Shown here: positions 1 to 13,300 of the stretch, in pieces
How the letters are laid out: each line of letters opens with the position of its first letter
How positions within the stretch are numbered: position 1 is the stretch's first letter
NCBI GenBank assembly: GCA_963513935.1
Contig: OY740774.1
Coordinates: forward strand, 27,485,949 to 27,549,948
Source of the DNA: Aphrophora alni
Taxonomy: Eukaryota > Arthropoda > Insecta > Hemiptera > Aphrophoridae
Length of the DNA: 64,000 bases
Direction of reading: 5' to 3'
Made by a program: the position numbers and the translations under genes
The notes under the pieces: generated by a model
The model's database searches: none
What the model was told of the DNA's origin: nothing
Seen by the model: only the letters and a program-made list of their open reading frames with translations

Positions 1-90
1 TTATCTTACAACAACTGATTCCAGTGGATTTACAATCCACCTTGCTAAGAAGACTAAGTACTTACAAGATCACTTACCATGGAATGATGA

Positions 91-373
91 TAGAATAAAA
101 TTCAAACACAAGATCTTACAAAAAATGCGTTTACTTAATTAAACATGTTTCAATGACAAAGTCGCCATCCTCAGTAATACAATAATTAAACTATAACTGT
201 TATAATAACTTACTAACAGTTAAAGTTTAGTTATTGTAGCTCATGTATCATTGAGGATGGCGACTTTATCTTTGAAACATGTTTGATTTACTAAACATAA
301 TTTTTGTGAGATCTTGTATTCCGAATTTTATTCTATCTAATATTTACTCATAAGTCAAGTTCAATATTTATTT
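91..373. mobile_element. Foldback MITE with possible 13-bp target duplication
   Basis: The two arms (about 92-178 and 250-338) are near-complementary. AGAATAAAATTC at the left is matched by GAATTTTATTCT at the right, and the inner arms share GTCGCCATCCTCA in inverted orientation. ATGGAATGATGAT occurs on both sides (78-90 and about 373-386), which looks like a 13-bp target-site duplication or a pre-existing repeat. There is no coding capacity. Confidence 0.6.
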
Positions 374-386
374 ATGGAATGATGAT

Positions 387-480
387 GATTAGAAGACGAT
401 GAAAACGACAACATTCCAGTTAAGCCAGTTGATGACAGAGGGGGTGAGAGAAAGAGAATAGGCCAAAGAAAAAGAAACTA
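387..480 (+). pseudogene. Short acidic/basic ORF tail, unrecognised
   Basis: A plus-strand frame reads an acidic then basic tail (EDDENDNIPVKP, then RKRIGQRKRN) ending in TAA. A frame before the MITE (1-90) reads FTIHLAKKTKYLQDHLPW. The two may be one coding region split by the MITE. I do not recognise the protein; it may be a transposon ORF end. Confidence 0.2.
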
Positions 481-642
481 AAAGAAGAACTTACTTTTTA
501 ATATATGAATTTTATTAATATAAATTTTAAAAACAGAATTTGTTTCTTTGGGAAGAAATTGTCTTATATCTGGAATGAAAACATGATTGTACTTATAAGA
601 AGTCTTTAACATATATAAAAAATTAATCCTCTTTCCTCAACA

Positions 643-1269
643 ATGTATTCCTCATTTTCATTTTCCCTTTTTAGTTTTAAAAAATTAACTGTTCTTGCTC
701 CTTCTGAATTTGTATTAGCTATAACTGTTCAAGGAGCAACAAGTCGTAACTCAACATTTACTAAAATTTTAATCTCATCTATTTCAAATACCAACAATTG
801 TACTATTTTTCTCTTTAATAATATTAGATTGATCTGGGGATCATCTTTATAAATTCAGAATTAATGTTCGCTATGCCATCGGCTGTTGATGTAGAAGACT
901 TTGATACTCCCATGTCTATGACTCCTGGTATCATAGTAAAAATAAGATTTTGTTTTGTGCTTCAAAAACCAACAGCAATTTCCTTTCCCAACGCTTTAAA
1001 ATAATTTTTGTATTGACAGTTGCGTTTCCGTCAGTTTTCTTTTTTACATCCGCTTTGAGATTGTGTATTTTTTTCTGGATCTGCTTCACTATTATGTTTT
1101 TGCCAAAGACTTTTCTGTACCCCTTTACAATTTCCTTATAGGCCATATCTTTTTCATGTTTTACTTTAGGAATTACTAAACTACGAACACTACTAACAGT
1201 TTTGTGGGGCACATTACTGTAATTACAAACATAAACTGTTTGTAGGCTAATGTTCAGGTGCACAAGCAT
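643..1269 (-). pseudogene. Decayed Myb/SANT-like DNA-binding transposon-type protein
   Basis: A 112-codon minus-strand stretch (1269-931) contains KEIVKGYRKVFGKN, VKQIQKKIHNLKADVKKK and ILKRWERKLL. This pattern is typical of Myb/SANT-like or zeste-like DNA-binding domains that accompany Harbinger-type elements. After its stop, a second frame reads IPGVIDMGVSKSS, the usual follow-on segment in such proteins, and stops accumulate towards 643. The ORF is therefore frameshifted and dead. The family assignment is by eye. Confidence 0.4.
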
Positions 1270-2158
1270 TCATGTTGCGACAGAAAAGTGATGGCTAAAA
1301 TAACAAGGAATTGCTAGGAGTATCCAAGCATTTCCTTGGTAGTACTAGCAAAAGTTTATTCACCTGCTCAAGCAATTGCTAAGTTTTTATTCATATTACC
1401 CATATTTATAGTACATGTTTGCTGATCTATGCAAAAGTCAAATTATCATGTTCATTAATTATGACATGAATAAGACTACATTGTAGTTTTGTTTCAGTTT
1501 GATCACAAATTTCTCTTTACCTGCCTCAATTAAAATGAGAGTGGATGATGGCAATCTTAAAAAGGTCTTGATTTAATTAATCTGTGATGACAATATGAAA
1601 ACCAACTTTAAATAGAAATGCCAAATTATACACACAAATTAAGAGCCAAAACCTAATTAAAAAAAAAAAATTCTTCAATCATTAAATTACAATCAAAAAC
1701 CAGAATCAAGTTTAATAAGAAAAGCAACTAGAAATTAAAAAAATTACACAAAAACAAATGAAATCAACAAAACCTTTAATACAAATAATATTACTGTACC
1801 ATAATGGAATGTAATAAATTATTTAGTGGGAGGTGGGAGGGTTCACGTGGAAAACCTATTGATCATATGCCTCCCTCCTCTCCCCTCCCCTAGAAGTAGG
1901 ACATAAAGTTAAGGATACTGTTACATGTATTGTAATATGATTTAAAGAAGAAAACAAAATTATTTTAAATTACAATAACACTTATAATTAGTACAGCAAT
2001 TGACAAATAAGTAAAATGTATAATTTTTAGGAACCAAAAGTAGAAATAAGTAATTAATTACATTTACTTTTACAATCACTTACATCCAAAATGTGTTTTA
2101 CATATATTTTAATGTTAATATATTTTTACAGAAATATAAAACATTAATATATTTTAAT
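1270..2158. other. Intergenic, AT-rich, no gene seen
   Basis: No ORF with recognisable protein content and no repeat that I could pair with another part of the window. A short C-rich block (about 1862-1892) stands out only by composition. Confidence 0.6.
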
Positions 2159-2412
2159 ACGAGGCGTATTCCAAAAGTAAGGGCCGGTCATAAACAAATA
2201 AGATCGTGAGAAAAGGTTTTTATCGATAGTAATGCTGTACCAGTTTCTTTAACCCCTCTGCATTAGAACTTTGCCTCTTGGGATTTGAACCCGTTGACAA
2301 CAGTAGTCAAGTTCCTTGTTTGTCTACCATTTACCATTGTCTACCCAGCCATTTTTCAAAAACAAGAAGAGGAAATAGTCGCAGGGTGCAAGGTCAGGAC
2401 TGTATGGGTGTC
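2159..2412 (-). pseudogene. Mariner-like transposase 3' remnant
   Basis: The minus strand from about 2406 reads HPYSPDLAPCDYFLFLFLK, the hallmark SPDLAPCD catalytic-block sequence of mariner/SETMAR-type transposases. It continues through frameshifts towards CCAAAAGTAAGG-like terminal sequence at about 2159-2185. Only the C-terminal third remains, broken by indels. Confidence 0.65.
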
Positions 2413-3502
2413 AAATTAATATATATAATATATAATTTGGTCTATTTTCTATTAATCTTTAGCAAACAATATGATATTGACCGATGATTAAAATAAATCA
2501 TCACTAATATTAGTAGTCTGAATTTTCTAAGAATTATATCAAATCCTTTGTCTCTATTTTAAATATTATCTACGTTTTATAAAGAACATATAATTATAAT
2601 TAATGATCATTCCTGATAATCGAAATTTAATTATTTACGCATAAATATTATGAATAAATGCTACAGTGTAATAAAACAAGTGCGAGTCATATAGGATTCA
2701 TCGCCAACACATTCTTCCTCTTACACAAAACATCGCAACACGACTGAGCTGAATTTCAACAATACATTGTGTTGGCATAAAATGGCCTAATGCAAACAGT
2801 CAAGTTTTATATTTACCGAAAGTTTGTGAATATTCTTTTGTTTTACTAAGTCTCAAAAAACAAGATTTTTTTTCTGGATTTTGTATGAAATTCTTGCCTT
2901 TTTCTCAAAGCTTTCCTGACTTCTTAAATTCACAGCTTTCTCTCTATTTTCGCGTTTGGTTGATATCCTGTAAATATAACAGACAAGCTAGAAATGTGAA
3001 AACACCAAAAATGACTAGGCAGTACTGAGTGGTTCCTTCTCTGATTTACGTAATATTTTGTTTCATTTTCTCCATAAATTGTGAAACTACACATTTTCTT
3101 ACTTAGTATAAAATTGTGGATCTTTCATAGATAATAAATTGACTTTGGATAATATTTTTACAAACTGTGTTATGTCAAAGTAATGATTTTGTCAAACATA
3201 ACTTTTTGCTTTTCTAAACTAAGAAAAAGTAAAAAATTGTTCTGTCTTTTTTTTTTTTTTACGAAATAACAACTTGTTTTGTTAAATAAAAAGTTTCATA
3301 GTTTTAAATTATGGAAAATTTATGAAAATTGGCTTACAAAACACGAAAAACTGCTGGAGTTTAAGGAAATGTAAGGATTAAAAAGATAGAACAAAATCCT
3401 TATTTCTCAGTTTACAATGGCGTTTGAGAGGACACAGTGTGTTAAAGCGTAGTTGGAGTACATATTTTGACAGAAATTTAGTTCAAACATGATTTTGTTT
3501 AA
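2413..3502. other. ALKBH8 downstream region, no gene seen
   Basis: AT-rich sequence with homopolymer T runs (for example about 3248-3261). No ORF, RNA gene or paired repeat recognised. Confidence 0.55.
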
Positions 3503-3508
3503 TTTATT
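3503..3508 (-). promoter_or_regulatory. Candidate ALKBH8 poly(A) signal AATAAA
   Basis: The minus strand reads AATAAA about 112 nt past the ALKBH8 stop. It is the first canonical hexamer I see there. AT-rich surroundings make chance occurrences common. Confidence 0.45.
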
Positions 3509-3619
3509 GGAACTCAAAAGTAGGTATAACTGAAAAAAAATCTTAAATTCACTATTCAGTGAAATCCAGCCCAAAGAATATCACTTTCAAGTCTCTTAGA
3601 ACATATAATCCCAGAAAAA

Positions 3620-4366
3620 TCAATTTTCAACCTTCTCTAAAATAATACACCAATTTCCTTCATCATAATAAGTCCTATTTATGTTTACACTTAACAGTTG
3701 ACTACAAACTTCATCTATTTCACCTTCTTCGAAAACATGATAATATCGAAGGAACATTTGATCTTCTTTCTTTTCTGTTTTTTCTTTACAAAATGTGGAT
3801 TTCATTTTCCAAGGTACCAGAAGATCATGATGTTGAAATTCTGTTCTATTTATATGAACTGGTAAATTAACCGATAACTTAGATTTATCAAAACTTACTG
3901 TTGTAGATTGGGACAAAGTATTAACAACTTTATCATTACAAATTTCATTCTCAGGTATGTTTAAATTTTTAAAGTTTAAAATATTTTCAGCATTATTTAA
4001 AACAGTATCACATGATACCATAGTTTCTTGTTTGATTTTAGAATTTTGTATGCCATCCTTAATCCCATCACCTTGATTCCTTCTATTTTTTCTATCCTGT
4101 TTCAGATATGCCGACATTTTAGATCTGCTTTGGTTTTTCGCCCAAACATAGATTAAAGCCTTACCACCAGGACGTAATACTCGGACAATCTCTTGCAAAG
4201 CTTGGAACCGACGTTCTTCTGTGGACAAATGATGTAATACAGCAATACTGATGACTCCATCAGCAATGTTAGAACGTAAAGGCAATTGTAGACAATTGCA
4301 AATGAATACTTCATGACCACGATCATATGTAACTGTAGCCAAGCCTTTACTGTGGTCACAACCCAC
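3620..4366 (-). CDS. ALKBH8: ALKBH8 exon 8 (methyltransferase C-terminus, stop)
   Basis: The acceptor GTTTTCAG precedes GTG GGT TGT. The exon encodes the rest of the class I methyltransferase ([35 protein letters not shown]), then a long low-conservation linker, then the family C-terminus ([14 protein letters not shown] and [15 protein letters not shown]). The TGA stop is at 3622-3620. Confidence 0.95.
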   Translation of the reverse strand: MGCDHSKGLATVTYDRGHEVFICNCLQLPLRSNIADGVISIAVLHHLSTEERRFQALQEIVRVLRPGGKALIYVWAKNQSRSKMSAYLKQDRKNRRNQGDGIKDGIQNSKIKQETMVSCDTVLNNAENILNFKNLNIPENEICNDKVVNTLSQSTTVSFDKSKLSVNLPVHINRTEFQHHDLLVPWKMKSTFCKEKTEKKEDQMFLRYYHVFEEGEIDEVCSQLLSVNINRTYYDEGNWCIILEKVEN

Positions 4367-7300
4367 CTGAAAACAGTATAAATGTACAAATATATTGATA
4401 AGCATATTCATAAAGTATAAATTGAAGATTTTGTAGAGGTTATCATCTAAAATCTGTTAAGATTTTAATTACAAATATTAGTGTTTGCTACATTATTTGG
4501 TTTTGCTGCATATATAATTTCTTTAAACAATTTTAGTTTTACGGTTTTAGATATACACACATAATAAAATATGAAATACATCAAATTAAATAATGTAGCA
4601 CAAAATATTGATTTTGTTTGCTCTTGAATTATTATTTTTTTAAATTAAAAAATGAGAAATAGATCTTGCAAAACTTTCATACTCTATAGAATACTGATGA
4701 GGTCTGTGTGGAACATACTCAGCTTTTTGATATTAATAATACTGCGGGAAATGGTGCTTTAAATATAAATATAAATTCCTTTGTACTTCACAAAAACAGT
4801 ACAAAAGTCTTCTTTTGAAATTGCCATTAGTTACCTTGTTGTGCTATTCTTAACTCTGTCAATGGACTAAAATTTCTTCTCTATCAAGGTAACTTTAGCT
4901 TTGGTAAAAGCCAGAAGTTGCAGGAAACAAATATGGGATCTAGGGCTGCACAATAACAAAATGTTGCTCTGACTTTGCCACATTTTTGATGTTGAGAACC
5001 AGGTGTGACTTCAGTTGAGAAGAAAGGGTTTTTGTTTCAGGGTAATAATCAAAATTGAAGATTCATCTTTGATTTTGAACTTTGAGAAACTCAAACTTTT
5101 AAAGTGATAACTCAGCAACTCCTGCACAAAATTCCTTCTGCTCTTGTTATAAAAGCCATGAAATGAATTTTTCTACTATATATTTTACACCAAGATACAG
5201 TAAAAATTTCTCAAACATTTGTTTTTGTTTTTTAATTCCCAGATCATCTAATTCTTGCACTGTCAGTCAGTGATTTTTGTGATTACGGCATGCACTCGTT
5301 CATTATTCTCCAATGTTCTGTTTGTTGAAGGCCTTTCCGTTCAATTTTATTTAGGCTTCTTTGATTAAATCAACCCATAAAGATTTCATCTTTATCCATC
5401 TGAAATATATCTGAGAATGAATGTTCAATTTTTAGGAAAAGTTTGATACATATTCTTTGATTTACTCTCTCCATCTTTGTGAATACGATCGTTATATATG
5501 TGTTCATGTAATAGTGTCTAGCAGCTACTGAATAGCACAATAAGTCAGAGACTAAGGACCCCTCTGATTAAATTACAACAAAGCTGTATTTTATAAACAT
5601 TTTGGACTTTGAACATACTTTAAATTTTTAAGCTGTAAATTTAGTCATCTCTCTCTTTTACAAACACATAAATTCTTTTGTAACACTAAATAAACTGTAC
5701 TGACCTGAAAAATATTTTGATTTACTCCAAAATATTTGCCATTACCACAACCCACATCCACCAAGATAGAACCTGCTGCAAAAGATTCGATGAATGTTCG
5801 TACGTTTGGCCAGATTTTTGATCGTGTGTCACTGAAGTGAAGAGCTATAGTGTCATATACCTGGAAAATATTTAGGACACAATTGTCATATTTTTTTTTT
5901 TAAACAATCATTAACAATATATCACAACTTGATTAACTCATAAAAGTCACATTAAAAAGTCAAGTTAATTTTTTTTTAAACTTTATGAACTACTTATGCC
6001 TGAATTCAGCACTTTTATGCGATATAAGGACTAGTACATTTTGTTTTAGGACATTTATGGCTATGATTTTGTTAAGTTCATTACTTAATGTCTACTATTA
6101 ATTATTAACTGATATAGACCGACAGGCTACGGTTTGAGTATTACGAGATGACAAATAGATTCTTCTATTAAAACAACAAAAATGAAAATGCTTGCAATCA
6201 TAACATTTTTTTTACATATACTAGAAAGTAAAATAATTAGGGTTTTCATCAAATCTAACAAAACATAAAACTCTTTCTGCCGTGAGTAGAAGATGGAAGG
6301 TTCAAATGCAGGAGGGATATAGACCAAGGGAGTAGACTGGTGACTGGTAGAGGAGGAGCAGTTGACCTGCTGAGGCATAAACGTCAAAAGATGAAGAAAA
6401 AGTACAATTCAAATTAGTACATAAGTAGCCAAAGAACAGTTTAGAGCTCACATACTATATAATGATACAAGATAGTTAAATACAAATCTAGTATACAAAT
6501 GAATATTCAAGACAAACTAAATTTTCTATGATAATCATGAGCTAGGACCTAAGTGACACAGAATTTTGTTTAAATTATCTATATTAAACTTTGATCAAAA
6601 GGAAATACAAAATTATTGTTAATATGTTTCAGAATAAATCTGGTAAATTACGTTTAAATCCAGCCAGGTCGGATTTTTAAAGTTATAAAATTTATTATTT
6701 TTATTTCATGGAAAGTGATTAAATGAAAGTTAAAATGAATAAAAGTGTAATGTACTACAACGGAAATATCGTTATATGGGGGGACTGTAGTTGACAAATT
6801 TTTGAAAAAATTAGAATACAGTTAACATGCAAGGATTTTGTACAGTAGAAGCAAGCATTGCTGTTTTGAACAGATTTGTGGAAGTGGACTATGACTTCGG
6901 TCTGATGTCACAATTCACAAACCCGTTGAAACGGCAATTTTCTGAGTTAGTTATTTTGAAATAAATTAGTATTTGATGAATTTTGAAAATATGAAATAAA
7001 TGATTTTAAGAATATATAATTGTAGTATAATTAGTTGTACACAATTAATATCTATGCTAATATTTCATATTAATTGACGTAATTAAAGTTAAAGACAAAG
7101 TAGAAAAGGGAAAAAACTTAAAATTGGTCAAAATCCAAACACTTAGAATTCCATAAACTATATGGAAATCTAAGAAAATGTTATTCTTGAAAAAATTCGG
7201 GAATAATGATAAATTAAAAAGTTAGCAGAAATGTGCTACTTATATAAGAGTAAATAAAAATAAGACAAAAGAAAATTTAAATAAAGTTATTAATACTAAG

Positions 7301-10300
7301 ATATATAATAAAAGCAATGACTAATTAAGTAAAAAATAAATTCCACGTCCAAAATAAATAATTAATAGTTTTCACACCTTTAGTGGAAAATGGAAAGAGA
7401 TAAAGAATAAAAATTTCAGATTAATAAATAACAGTAATAATTAATGAAAAATTAAATATGAATCCCAGATCAAAATACTAGAGGAAATTTAGTAAAATTG
7501 AGAGTGCAAAAAGAAGTGAGAAAAGTGTGGAAATCGACAGATAAGGGAATTGGACAATTTTTTCCTTTCGGTTATAAGGTTACGAAACTTATACGCGTAA
7601 TTCTATGAAGCTACAGACTTCCAGTGAATTAGGAACAAAGGTGCGTAAAGTAGGATTATGAAATTATGCAAAATTAGTATCAACGATATCAGAAGAATTG
7701 TAACACCTAGAATCGATTGCGAGGGGCGGAGCCATGAAGCCAACTGACAGCAATAGTTAAAATATAAACTAATTAATGGAAAAAGTAATTAAAAAAGGGT
7801 TTAGAAGATTAATGTGCTAAGATTCAGAATAACTAGTACAACACAGTGGAAGACAGAAAAAATTAATTAAACGTATTAATAAGGAAGAAAAAGCAAATAT
7901 CTCGCCAAGAAGGGAAGAAAATTGGTATGAGAATACAACGTATTTCGGCTATAAAGCGAGCTGCTGATCCTCTCAGAAGATTCGCTTGTAATAATATTTC
8001 GAAGGTGAAGATCACTTTACTTCAAGACAGTTTGCATCAGATTCTTGAATTAAATTTGTAAAGTAAAGTAAATGGTAGAATCAAGTAAGTATTAGAGACA
8101 AATAGAAGGACAGATTTACGTCACATGTAAAGGGACGATAAAACCAGGAGTGGCAAATTGGACTGGACTGGACCTAGCTGTGCCAATGGACTGAAGCTGA
8201 TAGCAGATTAACAACTCAGATCTACTCCACAACCAGAAAATTCAAGGAAAGTCAATATGTCGGTCAATATTATGTTTGACAATATTATAACATTTGATAA
8301 AACAGTGAGTTGCCATTAAGTGCAATAAAAAATAATTTCAAATCCTTTTAATAGTTTTTGTTGTGAATAAATTGATATGTTACGTTTAATAAGTATTTAA
8401 TGTATGTGGAAATTTTAATTTTACAGAAAAAAAATTGTTGAAAAGACAAATTCTCAAATTACAAAGAAATAAGTAATCAAATTAAGAAAGGTTTTATTTG
8501 TTTTAAATTTTGGCAAAATACCAATCTGCTCTTAATTTTAAGAATATATTTGTTTTATACTAATATAGAAGATGAATTTATAAAAACTAGAAAAGAAAAT
8601 AATTTTGTAAAAAACTTGATGAAAAAAATAATTATGTTTAAATATCAATGAAAATTTAATTTGTTGCAAAAAGTGATAAAAAAGATAAAATTTGCTCGTG
8701 AGCTCCCTGAACTAAGGGAAAATGTATAATATTTACTGGAAGCATAAATAAAGGGGGTACCAATAGTTTAAGCCCAACCTATACTGTTGAAGGGATTAAG
8801 AGGTTCATATGAAAATTGAAAAAGCCTATAGTGAACCGTCTAAATCCACACAATACTCTCGAAAACAAAGCCTGTAATATATATTACAGGGTTTGAGGTA
8901 AGTGTGTTAATTAAAAAGAGGAAGGCGCACAGCCTAGCTCAGTGTAAAACATAATAGCTGAGTTTTTCCGTTATATTAACTTTAAGTTATTGAGCATTCA
9001 CACGAACAAAGCGTATATAATATTGTATGAAAATTTACTTGTCATTGTTATAAACTGAGCAATTTATATATAGCAAAGCTGTATAACTGTTATTTGCAAT
9101 ATCTGCTAGGAAATGGAAAGTAGGTGATTGTTTTTAAAACAAATCCATAACAGCTATAGTATACTGCAAATATACAATACTTTTAGAATCTAGTCATAGA
9201 TTAGGTCTTCATTTGTTTTATTTTCAAGATTAGTTGCAACTACCAATGTTTTTGAAATTGGTATTTTTTTAAAAACAAATAAAATGATAATTAGTGCCAG
9301 ACATTGTACAAAATAACTTTCTCACTTTCAATATACAATCACAATTTATATATTGTTTAACTAGACATGAAATAGTGAGAGACGGAAAGAACAAAAACTA
9401 TAACTTACAATTCCATATGAATTGCCACATAGATGTCGTTTGTACAGTTTTGTTAGTGTTAATTAACTTTTAACTTTTAGAACTAACAAGAAATATTTCA
9501 AGTTTACCTCATGTACATGAATAGCTTCCAACTTCGAAGCAATGTCCTCACTGACTTTCTCAGGTGACCAAATATTACAGTACTGATGGTAACTACAACA
9601 ACACTCACTCTGACGAATACGACGGAAAGTAAACGAGGTACGCACACTTCTCTCTTGTACAGTCAATCCTCCTCTTACAGAAATAACATCCATAGTACGA
9701 GGTGTAATACCATGACTCCAAGCATACCTGCACAAACAAACTGTTATGTTAAGACATAAAATATTGTTACGTTTGATCAGTAAAAATTTTGCTCAAATCA
9801 TCATATGCTAAAAATCACACTTTTGAGTTATTTTTTTCATTATTAAACAAACTCAAAATATTTATCACAGACAAAAATTTGTTATACAATAAAAAATGAC
9901 GAGAAAGTAGATGGATTAAAGTAAGTGTGCTTGATTATAAGAGATGGCTACTAGTGGCATGGGTTTGTAAAGAGCACCATAGTGCGGTAAGTGGAGTGTA
10001 TGGATAGACTGTATACAAGTTAGGAGGGTGGTGAGGAGGAGGTGGAAGAAATAGGGGTAACCTTGGGTAGTGGTTAGTACAAGAGGAGACTGTTCCCTTA
10101 ACAGATATTTCAAGATAACAGATAAGAGCGATAGATGCAGGAAAAATATAACATTAAGTTTGTATTTTTTGTTTGTTTTGAGGTGGAAAACCTTCTCGGT
10201 TATCATCGCCTTACAAAACAAAAGGAAGAAAAAAACATAAAATAAAGATCTCTAGTCCTCATATACTCTAATAGTGTCAGGGTCGGAAAAGAACAAGATT

Positions 10301-13300
10301 GGTGTGAAATGCCAAGAATTGGTCAAGAGAAACATGATAGGAAAGATGAAAAAGAGACTAACTCAAGATTACATAAAAAAGGTGTAAATAAAAAATGGTA
10401 CAATCAACTAAAGCCCAAAACCTACCTATAATTATTTACAACTGATCAAATCCTCATCAATAAGAATTTACTTTTCAGTTAGAACATAACAGAAATTTAA
10501 CATAACACAAATAACACAACTCGACATTTGCAAACTAAAATAGAAGCCTAACCTTGCAAAGAACATAGTTAACCATGTATTAATGTAAAAATCACTATTA
10601 ACATGATAAAAAGAAGAAAAAAAGTTATCCTACAAATTATACAGTGTCAACCAAAATTTTACACATCACTTTTAGTCAGCATATTTTGCATTGTAAAAAA
10701 TAAAACAAAAAAGAAAACCACTACAATTCACCATTATATAACACTCAAGTCCTTCTCCAAGTATAATATAATACATTGTGATATAGTTTTGTAGAAAAGA
10801 AAATTGGTAAAATTGAAGAACAGGTTGGGAATGACAGTAAAAAAAATTATAAGCACAGCTGAGTACATCTAGTTAAACTAGTGGCTATAAACTTATGTAA
10901 ACAAAAATCAAATCAAACAGTTTAAAATAATTAAAAAATGTTATTAAAAGACATTAAAATGTACACAGAAAGGTATGGAATGATTATATTTATTCATAAC
11001 TCAAATAATTAAGAATATATTAATCATAACTTACAGTTGATAGCTTTGACAAAATCTAAATGTTGATTTAACTAATTAAGACATCGCATACGGAAAACCA
11101 ATGGGAATTGACATTACTATTGAAATAAATTTTAACATATAAATAAGTTTCTGATACAAAATAATTCCAAGAAAGTGTCAAAAAAAATTCAAAAGTTATT
11201 AGTTAGTCTCGAATAGTTCCAAGTGTTTAATTAAATAGAAGGTAAGTCTAGAAACCGAAGAAGCCTTCCAATTGGTTCAAAATTAAAAGAATATCATCAC
11301 TCAGAGCGCCACTCCCTGAAGAAATGATGCGCCACTCCCTGAACACAAAATAGTTTGTGTAATTGTGTGATAAAGTGAAGACTTCAAACTGATAAATATA
11401 CATACAAATGGTATCTCTTAATCAATTCAACATAAAAAAATCTTTAAATCAAATTAATAATAATATATAAAATAAAACGAACTTTCATCATCCATAGAAG
11501 CCAGATTAATGGATTGAAACAATGAATTACTTTTAAAAAGATTTTATAAATTCAATATTTTCTTAATGACACTTTATTTATTTTATAATATTTACTCAAT
11601 AAATTAATCAAGTAAAATACATTAATCAAGCCAGGACGAGCTTCCCTCCCCCAAGATATTCATAAATGTATGTTAATAGAATGAAACTTATAAAAACAAA
11701 ACTTTATTGAATTTTGTATTATCGTGGCCTGTTGTATATATGTATACATATAAATTTATGTATACAGAGACAAGTGCGAACCATTAATTATCTTGAAATT
11801 TTTGATTTGAATAAACTTATAGACATTTAAAATAAACCTTTTGTAAAATTTTTCTTTTTGAATAATTCATATTACATTGTAACTGGTAAAATAAAATTTA
11901 AAGCTATTGACCTTTCGTAACAGAAGAATTGTGTTTTCTATCTATGAGTTAAGAATTTTATGTTGTGTAATATTTCTTAAAGGAGGTGATGAAGTTACTT
12001 TAATTATTTATAATTATCTTATTAAATTGCTCGACTAGGGCGCCAGGTATCCTTAACATACCAATTTTGAAAAAAGAATAAATTTAAATATTTAAAAGAA
12101 AGAAAAAATATCTGGGGGTCGTAAGTTCTTTTCACAGTGTACTTACAGTGATATTTGGTATTTAATGAAAACACTTGTCTCTGAAATGTTAACATAAAGA
12201 TTTATTAAACTATTAAAGAAACATCCTACAAATTATTATTAACAACAAAAAAATCATATTATAAATACTAGTTATCCTTTTTAATTTCAATAACAAATTA
12301 TGAATTTATATTTCCTTTATTTCTTTCTTTCAAATTAATTAATTTTATCTTTAAAAATGCTTTTACCAATAAAATTGTTGCAACAGGAATTTACTTTTTA
12401 TTTAAATTTAAATCATTATAAAGATCTCAGATGGAGATTTACTTCAATTATTAAAATTTTTATTATTTTATCTATCAATTTATTTCCTTTTAAAATATTT
12501 ATGAAACAGATTAAAAAATTTAAACATGTATAGCAAAATATATCAAAACATAATATAAATACTTAGTCCTAATTTAACATATGGTGTTTATACCAGAACA
12601 CCCATTTGCACTAAAATTGTCCAAAGATATTAATTCCAGATGTCCTGAGACTTGTAGATTACAGCAAGCGTTGTTTTCTGAAAAGTTCATGTTTCGAATA
12701 TTCACCCAGCACTCTAGGAATGTTATTTTTTTTTGTACGACAATCATAACATTCATCATTAATAAAAGAATGTTCACTTCGATACAAAGTTTTTTTGCCA
12801 CGTGCTAAACGATCCGTTTAAGACACTCATTTACAGTACACAGTCTCTTATTCTTTGAAATCTTATAAATTCGAGTGTTCATTAAGTTTTTTTTTTTTAT
12901 ATTCACCGTCTAATTAAATACTTTATACTAATTTTCTCATAAATATTGTTTGTCACTTAGAATACAGTAAGTCTATTACTTTCAAACACGTTTACATTGT
13001 CATTAGAAGCGTCCATTATCACTTCCTATCCATTTTCTACTAAATTAGTCTCTACTTGAGACAAAAATTAAATCTATTACTTTTTAGATAAAACAAACTT
13101 GTAATTAAGAACTCTACATTTCACACAACCTTACTCCTCAAAGCCTTACTAGACTCTCAAAAACACAACCATTCTCCACCAAGCTCTGATCTAGACTTTT
13201 TTAGAAACAGCCTGTCACTCCTAACGCTGGACTCAGACTGCTGTAACCATGAGGCAAATTCTTACTTCCGAAAAGCGTTCCTTCCGGTCACTGTTCAACA

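Noticed and set aside
4153..4389. Alternative 78-codon frame overlapping ALKBH8 exon 8
   Set aside because: Shadow frame of the methyltransferase exon.
6127..6387. 86-codon minus-strand frame in intron 6
   Set aside because: Low-complexity hydrophobic translation of AT-rich DNA with no domain, splice context or homologue that I recognise.
9916..10221. 101-codon minus-strand frame in intron 5
   Set aside because: Leucine/histidine-rich translation of a G-rich plus-strand stretch, with no domain and no match to ALKBH8.
12574..12808. 75-codon frames on both strands, repeated exactly at 19740-19974
   Set aside because: They lie inside the two LTRs of the same element and merely duplicate LTR sequence. 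Overlapping frames on opposite strands and no domain content argue against a gene.
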